Positions 35,129-49,201 are shown, counted from the stretch's first letter. The stretch: 64,000 nucleotides of DNA from Sitta carolinensis (GCA_032173965.1 CM063289.1:24949690-25013689); one strand, 5' to 3'. Made by a program: numbers and translations. The notes: generated by a model from the sequence alone, not told the origin.

Positions 35129-35170
35129 TGACCTTTGATTAGTGCTTATCCCACAAGATAAGTCATGCAG
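35129..35170. promoter_or_regulatory. DR1-like nuclear receptor site plus paired GATA motifs
   Basis: TGACCTTTGA at 35129-35138 resembles an HNF4/COUP/PPAR-type half or a TCF CTTTGA core. It is followed by GCTTATCC and AGATAAGTCATG, two GATA motifs in opposite orientation with an AP-1-like half. Confidence 0.3.
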
Positions 35171-37046
35171 GGAAAGCAGGGAATTGGGCAAGGCACCTGC
35201 AAAAGCAGAAATGAAATGGCTCTATTTTTAAACTAGTGTTAAAATGGCTTCTGAATCTGACAAAACAAGGGGCACTCAGGGGCCAAAAGACAAAATCTAG
35301 ACCTCGGTGGGAAATTTCAGTTTGATACACAGAGGACCCTGAGCCAATTTCCTCAACCCCAGATACATTTTGTGCCGTTAGTGCAACCAGACTCAAACTG
35401 CCAGAAAGGGTAAATTCCCTCTGAAAGAAACTGAATCAGCCAAAAGTATAATCAGCTTTTCAGGGAAGTACAAGACCACTGAACCATGTTTCCAGTTGCA
35501 TTTCTTTGTTCCCCTGTAACTGTTTTGTGATATTTGTAGCAGTAATTATAAGGGCCCACTAGCATTTATGAATCTTTTAAATTAAAGAAGCCTAATTCTG
35601 GGTAGGAAGATTGAAACATTTTCTTCACAGTGCAGCCACTAAAAGGTTAAAGTCAATTCACAGCTCCTGTGAAAGTTTTCCTTCAGCAGATAGTGCCTAT
35701 CAAGATGGTCTTTCTTTCTCCTGTTACACCCTGAGAGCAGGAAACGGGGCAGCATTTATATTGCAACACAGCCCTCTTCACTCCTCAATATTAAGATTAT
35801 TACCAGCACAATGATATTTTAATGAACACTTTTATACACGGAGCTAATGAACATTTAAAGGAAAAGATACACAGCACAAACCACAATAAAACGCAATGCC
35901 TTGTAGGAACACTGAGTATTCAAAAGCTTTTCAGGGTTTGACCTTAATGAAACACAAGAGCAATCCTGGGTACAGATCACATTTATATGCGGAGTATATT
36001 GCAGGCCGGAATGAGGGCTTCTGCTAAAGTTAATTGTAATTTTCTGGTGAGAGAGGATCGAATGTTCAGGCCTGGAGTTATTAACATGGAAATAGGGACA
36101 CTGGGATACACTTTGTCAAATCAAAAAGAGTACTTTCTGCTTCAGATATGTTACCCTAGAGGTGATGTACCACCATTTGAAAATCTGCACTTCCAAATCA
36201 GGCATGCCAGGATGGGACTGAATTGATCAGTCAGGAAATTTTGCTTGCATCTAGTAATGCTGGAGAACAGGCAGAGGAGATTTTCAGTCCACACTAGCTG
36301 GAATACACACAGGCCTGGAAACCAAGCTGTTAATTGTAAATGATTCCTACAGAACAGACTTTAAAAAAATTTCTGAAGGGAGAAGTACACTCTGCTACAA
36401 AAAGCAGTTTTTTTCTCTGTATATAACATAGTCCTTGAGGGTGTGACTGTAGGTACACAAAAAAAAAGCTGTATTTAATCTCTCTAAGAGAATTTTATAG
36501 AGAACATCTGTTAAAGAGAGAAGTGTATTTGTTTCATGAGTGCTGTAACATTTACTAATATCACCTCCTTGCACCAACATATACGCTTTAAAATAGTGTG
36601 ATATCTGTGGATTTTTCAGATGTAATTTTTTTTAGCTCCTGTAAAATAAGGACTGCAGACAAAGAGGTGTGCTACACTTTGATACAGTCACAGTATTCAC
36701 AATCCAGCACTGTATGCATGTATTGCAGAGAACAACAATTTCCTTCCTGTACGAGCATTTTAATTTATGGAAACATACTGTTTTGTGTAAAGAAGGTAGT
36801 AGATAATTAACAGTATTCATTTAATCTAATTATAGGCCTCTGAGGCAAAAAGCTGACACTTTTCATTGTAGTATATTCAGGGAAGTTAATTGAAACAACA
36901 TTGCAGCCACAAGGCATAACATGCCCATCATATATTTGATACTGGTTCTCTTCTCAAAAACGGGATGAATCTGATGCTCGCTAGAGATAAGAATTGCTGT
37001 TACTCACTCGAGTAAGGAAAGTCTGGGGAACCTCATTATGCAATGC

Positions 37047-37060
37047 TGCAGTGCACTGCA
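37047..37060. repeat. 14-bp perfect palindrome TGCAGTGCACTGCA
   Basis: TGCAGTGCACTGCA is identical to its reverse complement and sits in an ATGC-rich context (CAATGC before, AATATC after). Confidence 0.8.
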
Positions 37061-37530
37061 ATATCTCTGCAATTCCAGAGCTAACCACAGACAACTTTAT
37101 TTGCCAAATTGCGAGACGATTTTGTAATGTACACATGTATCTACTACAAATTCAGAAAGGATTGAATACGTTTTTAGCTGGGACATAGGTCAGAATTTGA
37201 ACAGAGATCTGCCTCAAGAAGCAATAGGTCAATGTACCAACGTTTAGCTCTGTTTAATCTTTAGGAGGAACTAAGCAGTAACAGCAACCTTATCCCTAGG
37301 AGTTGTTATTAGAAGTGTAGTTTGTGGATTTAAGCTATCAGTATGACAAACAGATAAACATACAGCAAATCGACACTTGCAGATCCCAAGTATATATTAA
37401 AAAAATATGTCAGACCATGTGCAGAGTAATATTTTCTATCACCTGATACACACCAACAACTCAATCTTCTGACAGCAGTGCTGCTTTCATTCTCAAAAGG
37501 AAAGTAAAGCTCAGTTCTGCAAAGCTTGCC

Positions 37531-37646
37531 TTCAGCTTGCAGAAAATGTGACAGATCAAACACACCATTTGTGGGGAAGCATTTGCCATTTATATTAAAA
37601 AAATTGGAATTTCTTTAACATAAATGGCAAATGCTTGCAAGCTGAA
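37531..37646. repeat. Interrupted inverted repeat, 27 paired bases
   Basis: AAGCATTTGCCATTTAT (37577-37593) is the exact reverse complement of 37620-37636, and TTCAGCTTGC (37531-37540) is the exact reverse complement of GCAAGCTGAA (37637-37646). The right arm is continuous. The left arm is interrupted by 36 bases. The loop is 26 bases. Confidence 0.85.
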
Positions 37647-37649
37647 TCA

Positions 37650-40600
37650 CCATGGTAGGGACAAATTTCAATGTTTCCTCGTTTTGCCACAGGAGGAGTA
37701 AAACTGGCATTTCTGAAGCTCCAGCAGTACCACGGGGCAGGAGACCTCCCAGTCCCCTCCCCGGCTGCTGCTCAGTGACCTCCACCTCTGCTTTGCCCGT
37801 GGGCAGCACCCAGCCCTTTCCCACTCTCTTCCTGTGTCTCCAGGCGGTGGTCCTGGCTGGTGGGAGGTAAAATTGCTAAGGCAGTGCTGCTGACCCCTGT
37901 GAGGAATTACACACAATGTAATGGGGATGGTGCAAGCCCTCTTAGAGGACAAACACCCATAGTGAAAGGCCACCAAGCAGAATGAAGGCCTTGCTTTGCT
38001 CTGCCACCGAGACACTGCTGGCAGCCCTACCTATAATTTCAAAATTACTTGTAGCATTTTCAAACATATTTTTCAGAAATAATTTTTACTGTGGTTAAAA
38101 AAGCTGTATATTGTACTTTAGGCACTCGAATGTTTGTTAACAAAATCAGACAGAGGAAGCCTGAAAAATAAACAGATAATGACATGCGGTCACCTTAACT
38201 CCAGGGCTCTGGCTCAAGAGATCCAGAATATGCGATAAAGATCTCTAACAAGAAAAGAAAATGTGGCTATAGATGTTAGTCATACCTGATTCCTGTTCCT
38301 ATACCATTACAGAGAAATCATAATTTGCATTTATGTCTGACTCAGAAGATCAGCCAATGGTCAGAGTTCAGTCTGTACTCACACCCCTTCTTTCCCTTGA
38401 TGCTCTTTCCTCTGCCTGGCTCCTGCCTTCTCTTTCTTTGTGCTGTTTTAAGGTAACTCCCAGCTCTTTCTCTTCCACAGTGTTTATCCATCTCTCCATT
38501 CCCTGTCTCCTGCCTTTTTACACACTTCACACTCTCTTGGCATCTTCTAGTTTCCCTTGCTTCAGCTGCACATCCACCCTCTTATTCTTTCTTAATTATT
38601 TCCTCTGGCATCTTATCTTTATCTCCATGATGCTTACTAATCTCCTTACCCAATATATCATACCTTTTCCCAAGGCATAGCAGAATCTCTTTATGTAAAT
38701 ATGTATAATCTTTTTTTCCTAGTCATGCAGAACTGCTTCCACAACTGATTTCTGCCCATGATGTCCTAGGAGAATTATTACTGGTCAGCTGTGGTTGTCT
38801 CCTTCGACTCTCTTCACCTCCTCCTTCCTCTCCCTTTCTGCTCCCTGGCTGCAGGCCTCCTCCCAAACTCTTCCATCGTTGTGACCCATCCTCCTTTCCT
38901 CAGCAGCAGCAGGAGAAAGGGAGGTGGTGCACACAGGAGGGGCACGCAGCTGTCACAGGAGGGGAGGAGCACTCTGGTCCCCACTGCCTTGGGCACAGAC
39001 TGTACCCGGCCGCCCCGCAGAAGCCCCCGAACGCAGAGCGTGCCCCATCAGCTCGGGCTGGCCTTTGGAGAATTCAGCAAAATGACAAAAGGGAATGATT
39101 CTGAACCAATCACATGCAAACTGAGATTTTTTATTTTTTTGAGTCTTTTAACTATTTTAACATTTGGATGCACTCTGTGAAACCACAGCGACGGTGCTGC
39201 CAAATTCCAAGTTGCCGCTTAAAAGGTGCATGGATGGAAGTAGACCAGTGACAGTGTTCCATTTCAAATTCCTTCTGTAATGGGGATACCAACACTTCCG
39301 AATGAAGCAACCAGATTATGATTTTTAATATGGGCAAAATATTTTTTTAACCTTGTTCTTGAAAATTACTACAGTGGTTTAGCTGGCAACTGCCAAAAAT
39401 TAAACCTGAGGCAGATGCTTGGCTTGGAAAATACCAGCCCAAACAGTGACAAGCAACTGAAAACAAAATGTTATTATGAAGCACTGGACAAGATTAAGCA
39501 GAGCAGTGGAAGACTTTTAAGTGACCTGCAATGAATTTCTTAATAAAAACTTTGAGAAATAAACAGAAATTAGTCAGATTTCACCTTTTTGGGTGAAGAT
39601 ATTTCCTCTGAAAATAAAAATGAAAATAAAGGAAAATAAATCCAGAGTATTCTGATGTGAAGAGGGAGTGGGGAGTGTACTCAGTTGAGCCTGGGAACAC
39701 TGGAGTTGAGGATTGGACCATTCTCTTTGATAACAAAACCAACTTGAAAGATGTACAAAAGTGCAGAAATAAATGATCCAAAAGTATTCTGTGAAGATGA
39801 AATTTTACAGAGACAGCAAAGTGAAGGGGGAAAGGAATTGCTTCTGGTGGGATAATGTCAAAGGAACAGAAAGAGAAGCCCAAATTTTGTTAGCTTGGGG
39901 TTCCTAAATATCCCCATCAGTGCAGTTTACCATCACAAGCTGCAGGGAAAGCACCATCTCACAGTCCCCCAGAGTGCTCCCCATCTCCCCTTCTGAGAAA
40001 GCTGAGGCAGCTCAGGAGCTGCTCCCTGTGCCCAAAGCCCCATCCCAGGCACCGGGGGTGGCTGTGGCAGCGGTGGCAGGGGGGGCAGCTCAGGTGTGAC
40101 CTGTCCCAGTCCTGTGCCTGACATGTTCCACTGCCTCCGCTCCAGAGCCTTCACAGCAAGAGCTACAGCAATGATCACCGAGTGCTGCTTGGCACCAAAA
40201 CTTGTCATTCCATTCCTCTGCTAGGGAGGAAAGTAAGAGAGTCATAGAAGCCCTTTCTAATGTACAATGAACTGCCTGCTAATTTGCAAGGACAAACGTT
40301 TTTATAAAATTAATTCTTTTAAATACTTCCAGCAGATTTAGTGGGTTCCCTATCACTTGACTGTACCATTGCCTAAAAGATGTGCTCTTGCTTGAAAAGA
40401 AATTAATTCAGCAAGGCCTGTGGCCTTTGTTTTGCAGGAAGCCAGAGGAGGTGAAAATGTGGCCATCTCATCTCTATTGGTTTGTTTCTCTGTGATTTTA
40501 ACAGCAAAACTACACTAATGCTGTAAACTTTCTCTGCAGCTAAAATAGTCTGAAATATCTTGCACAGCCTGTGTTTGAAAATTTTTCATTGCATTTAAGG

Positions 40601-40950
40601 AAAATGCTTTATGTTAATGGTCATGATTACCCAAATTATGGTCAAAATGGTGACCTGTGATAACACTGGAGATCAGCATGAAATTAAAATTAATTAAAAA
40701 AAAATAAATCTGTTTTCACAAACAGAAACTTGAAAATTTTTGCTAGGTGCTGTTGTTTGGCATACAAATTTTTTTCTCTTTCTTAAATGTGCATGTGTTT
40801 GTTATGTTTAGATTTCTTTTTGGGTTTAATGCTAGGCCTGGTCTGACAGTGTTCAGTTCTGGGACCACTGCATCACTTACACAATGTACTTTACTCTCCA
40901 AGGTATCTTATGCTCAGCACATTCTTCCTTTTGATACAATTTACCTTTAT
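37650..40950. other. Intergenic, no gene recognised
   Basis: Mostly AT-rich, with GC-richer islands at about 37700-37860, 38860-39060 and 39940-40190. Short frames there (60-130 codons) have no recognisable domain. A pyrimidine-rich stretch at 38370-38670 gives serine/leucine-rich frames that are not gene-like. Confidence 0.5.
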
Positions 40951-41031
40951 TAAACAAACAAAAAACAAAACAAAACAAACAAAAAAAAAAAAAAAAACAA
41001 AAAAACCCCAACCAACCAAACAAAAAAAAAA
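40951..41031. repeat. A-rich / (AAAC)n microsatellite
   Basis: Irregular AAAC, A-run and AACC units over about 80 bp. Confidence 0.9.
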
Positions 41032-44000
41032 GCAGGAAAAATTCAGGTTTAAGGATAGTTGAAAACTTAGCCTGACTACATGATCTAATGAACCACAAAG
41101 CAGCTTTCAAAGAGAAAAAGTAGCAGGAAGTTCCTTCATACCGGTATTAAAAATAGACTGCACCAAGTCCTGGAATGCACACGGCAGTTATGTAATGATT
41201 TTTCAGTGACATGCATTAGGAAATATTCTCAGTACATGTTTTTCCTTCCTAACACCCAGTTTACTTCTCTGAAGTTTGGAAATTCTTCACATGGATGCTT
41301 CTAAGAAGTCTAAAATTATAATGTTCATTTGAATAACCTATCAATTAGCCAGCCACATAATGACAACATCTAATGCTACAATTGAAGTATTTGAATTTAA
41401 TATACCATTTTCATAATGGTACAATATGAAACACATGATGGAATCAAATTTTTTTACTCCCACAAGTAAGGCTTAATTTATTTCAGGCAATGTAATGATT
41501 TTGCGCTGGAGACATTAAGAGAGAAATCATTTTGGGTACATATAATAAATATTGAGAACACCAGCTCCCTTGGAGCACAGAGAAGTCTCCCAAACATTTC
41601 AAAAAGGTTTATATGTTATTGGGCACTTTCTATAAATGGAAAGACTGAGGGGAGGCAGAACAGCTCTATCTGGTTTCTACCATGCTGAGGAAACTAAATG
41701 GTAAATTATTTTGAAGGTTGCTTTCCTCAGACTTTTCCTTAGAGATTTCCTGCAGGTCTAGGCTCTGGATCTTTGCAGTATAATTTGAGAAGGTAATAAA
41801 GGAGTTGGAAAACAATTGAAATCTAACTTTTGGGTTTTTCCAGTTGTATTGTTTTCTTGAATTACTCAATGTTCAGAACAATCTGCAGCATTCTCTGCCT
41901 ATAGCAAGAGTATCACACAAGGAAGGCAGCATTACTTTCACAACCTTTTCTGCCTTTTCTGTTAAAAACCACAAGCCCTCCCACGATTTCTAGCCTTCCA
42001 TGAACTTAATCACTAACATTTTTAGTTTCAATTTATACTTCAAACCCAGCAAAATTCCCTGATGGGAAAGGTCACACATCTCACACCTGTGTCACACAGT
42101 GTCAGTATTTCCTAGATCGCCATGTATCAGGATAGACTCAGAAGCAAAATTACAGATATTTTTCATCACCCACTTATGTCAGTGATGGACAGCGATAGGA
42201 AGTATCATGGCAAGTGGAATTTTATCCAATTTTGGCTCCTACTCGTAAGTTTTTCCCAGTTAATGTAGTGGAGATTAAACACCAGGAGATCCTAAATGGT
42301 CATTTATCACCATGGTAAAACAGTGAGAGTCTTTTTTCCAAGACGAGTAGAACTCTAAGTGTAGTGTCTGGCTTTCCTGAGACATCTTTAAAATATTTTC
42401 AGAGCTAAAAATGCTTTTTGTGGAGCAAGTGAAGCTCCACACTGTTCTTTCTGAGAACAGAGAAAAACCTGATCAAAGTACAATCAGATAAAACATCTGA
42501 TTTATTTTCTCTTTACTGTTCTGGGGAATGACAGAATTAAAATATCCATGTTTGACATGTGAACAAACTGTACCACATCCAAAACACTTCATCTTGGAAA
42601 GACATAAAGAACCAACCCGAGAAAAAGTCAGCATCTTGTAGGGAACCTGTTTGTTTGATAAAATATTAAGAAACATCTTAATTGGCAGTCTGAAATAAAA
42701 TGAAAAGGGGCATATTGAATTGATGCCAAAAATTCATTTTAGAAGAAGAGGTAGGAAGTGAGCACCAGAGCTGAGGTGACAAACATGATTTTATAAGATC
42801 AAAGTGTCTTTAAGGTCATAAAATGAAAGAAAAACTGGTTATTAACACATTCATTTGCTTCTAAACGCTGTTATACAAATATATTTCTGGGAATCCAGTG
42901 CCTGAAAAGTAATTTGTGAATAAGTCAATACTTATTTTTCTGCACTGATACATAAGCAAAGCTCGAGCTGTTTATGAGGGGAGGAACAGGGTGTCATGCA
43001 TAGTATGCAGCAGTGCTCCCACTTACAGGAAGACTCATCATCCAGCCTGATTAGTTTACAGGAACTGAAGCAAACAACATTCTGTGTTTTCTTACATATT
43101 TTATGACTATTTTCATATAAGCAAAAATCAGACTTTGCCCTTGTAAAGGAAATTTTAGAGCAAACAGAGAACTACAACCTCTTGTTTAATCTAACTCTTC
43201 TGCAAGCTTTGCTTCACTCAGTCACTTGTGAATATTTCTGAGTTTTATGTGATATATTAACTTATTTTGCTATGAGATTTTCTGCCACTTAATGTGATAT
43301 TCAAGGTCAACACTGCAAATGTATTTGTAAATGAAAGTTTCTGGTTTGGCTGAATTTAAAATCTCAAGTGTTTTCTGTCCCCAAACAAACATGGGAGGCC
43401 TCATTTGCATATTCAGAGAAAAAAAAATATTTTTCCCCCACAAATTTGTGTTACTCTGCTTGCAATTTTCCTTTTTTTCACACACCTTTATTCTCTCAAT
43501 TAAAGTTGCTGATGTGTCTAAATTAACAAGTCCTATTATTATATTCATAAATGGGGCAAATTTGAGCTCACCTCAAAAACCCAAAGCAAAACTCTGCCAC
43601 ACCACATTTTCATCTGCTTTCCAGAAAGGCAGGGATTATCCTGTAGCACTGAAGCTCTGCTTTCACAGTGGGAAGGAATTCTGGATTTTACACTGTTTGC
43701 TGGCTGTGCACAACAGAAGAATAGACAATACCATCTGAGCTTGGGACAATTAACAGGATGTCTTTAGAATATTTTTATTACGTTAATCTTTTCTTTTGCT
43801 TGAGCCAGCATTCCCCTCGAGAGGAAGAGAAATGATGCTGAGACAACTTACTATTGCAAATTAATTGTATGGTCCATTTCCCAAGCATTTAATTTGGCCA
43901 CAGCAACCTGTTTAACTCAAATGAGTTGTCAAAAAGTGACACAAAAGAGAGGCCAAGTTCTTTAGAGGTGGCCAGTAATTTTAAAGGATGAAGGGAAATG

Positions 44001-46140
44001 GCTGGCATTATTGCTTTTGTCCAAGTAAAGCCTCTTCTAAACAGGGCAAGGGAAAATCAAGTGATTTGGCCTCACCAAAATTCATTCTACTTGGGACCTT
44101 TTGGAAATGTTGACTGAAGATGAACTCCGGACTGGGACGGAAAATAGCAAAAATATATGAAAGATAAAGAAAAAAGGGTAGCATTTCTTACTTCTCATAA
44201 CTGATAAGTCTGAAAATTGGGATATAAGTTTGGGATAGAAATTGGGATAGGTGCACCTGCTCCAACCTGAGCCACTTTCATGCAAGGCAGGTCTCTCAGC
44301 CTGCGTGAGTCAGGAGGTCAATACGTGAAATCCCTTCTGCTTCAAAGTCCACAAGGTCTGATCTGATCTTCTACAGCATGGCTTGTGTTTTCATTTTTAC
44401 CAGAAGTATTTCCATGTGTGTAGCCCTTGCCTGAGTCCACTCCTGGTATGTGGACCTCTGATTAAGCCATCCTGGATTCCTTATCCCACTGCCTCCAGCT
44501 TTCCCAGCTTTCTGCCTGGGTGCTTCTCTCACAGCTGTATGGATTTCAGCTTCTCAAAGTACAGTTTGATTCATTCTCTCAACACAGGAACTTATCTTCA
44601 GCATAAATATTTTTGGAACCAGAAAGGTATAATTTTATAGTTAAATAATCACATTTTCCTGGGAAAACTTAGAGGCAGTGGGTTATGCAGATTATGATTT
44701 GGCACTTTGTCAGACTCTCAAGGAATCTCTCCTGAGTAAACTCTGTTTCACTGGCAATATTTATTGTTCAGGAAGCAACACAAAACTTTCTTTGCCACAG
44801 AAGAACGTGGTCTATCACCTCAAAGAAGACTTCTACCAGCCCAATCACACTCTTTAATGATGTATCCCTCTTCCATGAAGCACATATAACCAAATACTTC
44901 TGATAAGGAATTACTCTTTGAAACTAGGACATAGATACTTCAGTTATAGGGAGTAGAAGACTAATAGACATGAATAAAAATTTGGAATGGATGAAATACT
45001 TATAATGGTGCATTTTGAAGATAACCAGTCCCCTTTTTGTTTGCGTGTCCTAGAGATGACTTCTTTTCAGATAATTACTTTTCATAAATTTAGATTCCAG
45101 AGAAGTATGATTCATAGAAGTGCAGGGATTCCGTTTACTAAGCTGACCTTGAAAAACAGATCTGTTTCATTCTGTGCTTAGTCTTTTCTTTCCTGCCTCC
45201 TCTTATCACTTTGGAGCAGCCAGAACCATCAGTGATGTTCCCCCTGCAGGCTCCATGCTCCTGCCAGCTCGACTGCCCTGCAGATGGTGGCCAGGAGCAA
45301 AGCTCTTTGCAGGATCTGGGCACAAACTTCTTCTAAATGTTTCTCAAAAACCCTAATCTGATTCTTGGTACCAGATATCTATTCATTTATTAAGAACAAA
45401 CACAGCAGACAACTAATGCTGCACTTTTTCTGTTATTTAAACCTGCTGCTAACAATGAAGAAGATGATGTCATTCCCTGGATGTGACAAAGGACTAATAT
45501 TATATGCAGTAAAAACAATGAGTCAACAGTTTCTATGCCCTTGAGGTCAAACCATTCAACAGTTTTGAAAGTAGACTGTTCTTTTTTGTGCACAGAGCTT
45601 GTTGTCTATTAACACAAAATGTGTAAAATCAAGATATAATTTGAAAAAAAAGTTTTGTACTTTCAAAGGGAATTCTTCAAACTGAAAGTCAAACTGACAT
45701 ATCTTACAACATATATCAACAGATAATTTTTTCCCCACATATATTACTCATAATATTGCAAAAGTATTTTCTTTTTTAGGTCAAAGACACATTATCCATG
45801 TTAAGTAATTATTTGTATGATCCTGAGAGGCACTTTGCAGTTCCCAGTAACAGAAGTATGAACTGTGAGTACTAATGCATAACTAAATAAAGGGAAATTT
45901 TCTGGAGATATTTTGTAATGGTCTGAAAGATAAGAAAGACCTTTAGCATGAAAATGTGTTTTGACAGACAACTGAAAGCAAGGCATCTAAAAATGAAATT
46001 TTCCCAGATTTTCTGGAATAGATGAGGAATTGACCAAATCCTGGCCACCTCTAACCACAGCTGCACCTAGCTCAGGCTAGTGCAAGAAACGTGTTCATAC
46101 AGATCCTTCCTTCAGCAACTCTCAAACCTTTGTGGAGGAT
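41032..46140. other. Intergenic, no gene recognised
   Basis: AT-rich DNA without coding sequence or named repeat. The segments 41300-41560 and 43740-43930 have ATTA/TAAT-rich, low-CpG sequence of the kind often found in conserved non-coding elements; this is an impression from texture only. Confidence 0.45.
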
Positions 46141-46149
46141 TATTATCCT

Positions 46150-46295
46150 GCTCATCCAGAAACTGCTGTGAAACTGCAGCACAGAGAAGTGACAGCTCAA
46201 GGTCATTTAAAAGTCAGGAGAGTTTGGAAGAGAACTCTGATTTCTCAATCCCTGTCCAGCACTCTGCCCACTGGGCTCCAACGCCTCGCTGAGGA
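46150..46295 (+). repeat. MIR-type SINE fossil
   Basis: The plus strand preserves MIR in order: GAAACTGCAGCACAGAGAAG, TGACAGCTCAAGGTCA, AAGTCAGGAGAGTTTGGAAG, AACTCTGATTTCTCAATCCC and TCCAGCACTCTGCCCACTGG. This is clear family resemblance for an insertion predating birds. Confidence 0.75.
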
Positions 46296-46299
46296 TCTG

Positions 46300-49200
46300 C
46301 CTGATAAAGCTCCTCTTCCAAACTGGAAAGATTTTAACAATTTTGAGGAGTTACAATTCATAATATTGTTGCTTCTAATAATTTTATTTGGTGGGAAAGT
46401 GGACTTGCCTAATTATATGAGGTTCAAGTACAAGGGAATCCTAGGCCAGCTGCAGTCTCCATTCCTGTTATCCTTGTAGACCAAATGCAGAGACAGGTGA
46501 ACAAATTGGATTATATCTATGTAGGAAGAAATATCATTTTGCCTGCATTGACCCTATCTGACCATGTTTCAGATTAAAATGAGCCTTTGAGTGGAATAAA
46601 TATTATTCATCATCCTGACAATAAATTGAAACGAAATCTTAGACTCTGAATCCCAAGAATTTCTTCTGGTATGCTGTCAAAATGCTGGGTAAAGTCTTTT
46701 AAGCTTATGCTGACCACTTTAGTATGTCACCTAAAATAACTGCAAATGGGTTCAGGCATGGTTTGTCCAGTAGATCCCAGGCCCCAGTGATTACTTACCC
46801 AAAATGTGGAGGAGTACATCTGACAGCCCAGCTGGTCAGTGTCCTGACAGATTTATTGGAGAAGTAAATGCAGGATGCAGGGCTCACTCTGATCTTTAAA
46901 CTCTCTGTCTTCTGATGCTCAAGGAACTCTTTCCTTTTCATGTATTTAAGAGAATATTTAAACCAAATATCTAAGACCTAGAGACATCTCAGTTGTTTGG
47001 GGCATTCTGTTATACTGCTCAAGTGAGACCAGAAAGCTTTTTAGAGCACTTGAATTGAAACACAGACATTTCCACTAACAATTGCTCTTATAAACTCAAA
47101 CAAAAATCAGACAGATTTCAGACAAGGCAAAATAAAGAGACTAAAGCAACTTACAGAATTTCCTCTGGATGTCTCAAGTTAATTGCAAATCCTGTGGCCT
47201 GGTATTTTCATTTCCATAGTCACAATTAAAGGCACAGTGATTTCGATATCATGTAAGAGGGATGAAATACATTTCCCATATGAAATTAGAGTCTCCATTT
47301 CAAGTTGTGTGCTATTTTTGCAGGCAACATCTTACTGCCTAATGAAAGCAAAAACCTGAATGCACTACAGGAAGATTCACACATGCTGCAGCCATGTAGG
47401 TGTGCTGTTTGACTCCAGTGACACACAAAAATATAAACACATTTGATTAAAGTTACTATTGTCTATTTAATAAGTAGACTTATGAACTACAAATAAAAAC
47501 AGAGGCTCATATCCTAGTGTGTTCCAAGAAAGGATCTTCACCTGATCTTTGTTTTTACAGCTCTCATCCCAGCAATCAACTGTGAAAACTTGCATAAGTA
47601 CTCTCTGTATGATTGAAGCTACTCCTTTGTTAAACGGGGTATTACAAGTCAAAACTAGGGACAGAGATTCCTATTCAGGAAAATAGTGAAGATCTTAAAA
47701 TTAAACATATCTTAGCATTACTTTGTAAATAAAATCTTACTTAAGCAGGTGACACTTCCAAAAGAAGACTGTAACAAGGCTGCCCCAATGCAAAGGCATA
47801 TTAATATTAGGCATCAGCAGGATTGTAATTTCAAAATTCTCTAAGTATGACAGCTGGAAAAACTATACTTCTGTTCAATGTTAGTTAGACTGTCCGTGCA
47901 AAAAATTCAGACCAGTAGCATTTAAAATTTACAAAGGAAAATGTATTCTTAATGTTAAATAATATAAACAGAAAACAATAAACAGCTTTTCATGAAACTG
48001 TGAAACAGATCATTAGGCTTTGGGTTGCTTTATGCATGTGCTTGTTACAGCTTATTGGATGTTTTTATTAGATCTGTTTTATTATTAGATCTGTTGGTAG
48101 GTCAGTCGTTTTTTATATGTTGCAGTGTTTGTTTAGAACCTCACCCATAACTATCATTTCAACAAATCAATGTATACAGTATAGCATCAGTATAGCATTG
48201 TATTATTGATCTGCAACACTATTACAAATATGAATATAGATTTAGCTATGGTCCAGGGGTCAATATTTTTAATGTATTAATTTGTTTCACAGTTCTACTG
48301 TTACTTTTCTTATCTATTAAGGCAGGCAAGAATGTTTCATAATATTAAAAAACCAAAACATTCAGCTGGAAGGCCGTTCTGAGAACAAAATCTGTCTTAT
48401 TTTCTCTTCTCTGGTAATTTTCTATTATTGGAGGAACAAGAAGGAAACTTAGTACTGATTTTAATCTATTTTCCCTGGCAAAACAAAGCAAGAAATAGGC
48501 ACAGCATGCATAACATGTTACCTGTGTTCTGTCAATTTGTGTTGCCTGTGGAGAATAGGTTGGCACACAAAACTTGAAATGGCTATTGCATCCCTCTTCT
48601 GCACAGATCCATATCCCCCTCCAGGAGGGAACTTGGGTGAGCTCTGGCTTGGTCAGTAATTTCCCTGGGGGCACAGAAAGGTCTGAAGCCAACACTGTTA
48701 AAGAGAAATGGGGAGAGAGGGGCCTTGGCACACACTGCCTGCAGAGCTGAGGGTCAATCCACGCCCCACATCCTGGCAGCAGCAGCAGGAACAGAGCCTC
48801 ACCGAGGCTGCAGGCAACGTGCTCCTGAGCAGGGCTGGTGTGGGGATGCAGGCTGGAGACAGACCTGCCCCTGAATCCTAAAGTTACACAAGTATGCACA
48901 GAGCAACTTCAGCTAAGTGGGTACGGTGGGTGGGCTTCCTTACTGAGCTGAAGGAAGAGGGCAAGATTTTACCTGGAATTATTTGTTTTCTTGCCGAGTA
49001 CATAATCTGCCCTATCAGTTAGATGGAATTATTACCCCACTCACAGCAACCTTCACAGCTAGACTGGTATTACTCATTCTCCTTAACAGAAACCCAGCAC
49101 TGTGGTTTTTGGTGGCACACTGGAAACTCATTTTGACCTTTCTTGTTTTTCAGATGGCAATGCATTGTCTCCTTCTTGATCTTGGATTAGAGTCCATACT
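46300..49200. other. Intergenic, no gene recognised
   Basis: AT-rich, apart from a GC-richer patch at 48700-48880 covered by an unconvincing 184-codon minus-strand frame. No named repeat is seen. Confidence 0.5.
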
Positions 49201-49201
49201 G

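Larger units (their letters stand above)
34620..37560. other. Intergenic, no gene recognised
   Basis: No coding sequence is seen. It contains a motif cluster at 35129-35170 and a perfect palindrome at 37047-37060. Parts of 36830-37150 look like conserved non-coding DNA. No transposon I recognise. Confidence 0.5.

Noticed and set aside
48345..48899. 184-codon minus-strand frame
   Set aside because: No domain, no start context or splice pattern of a gene; driven partly by a GC-rich patch.
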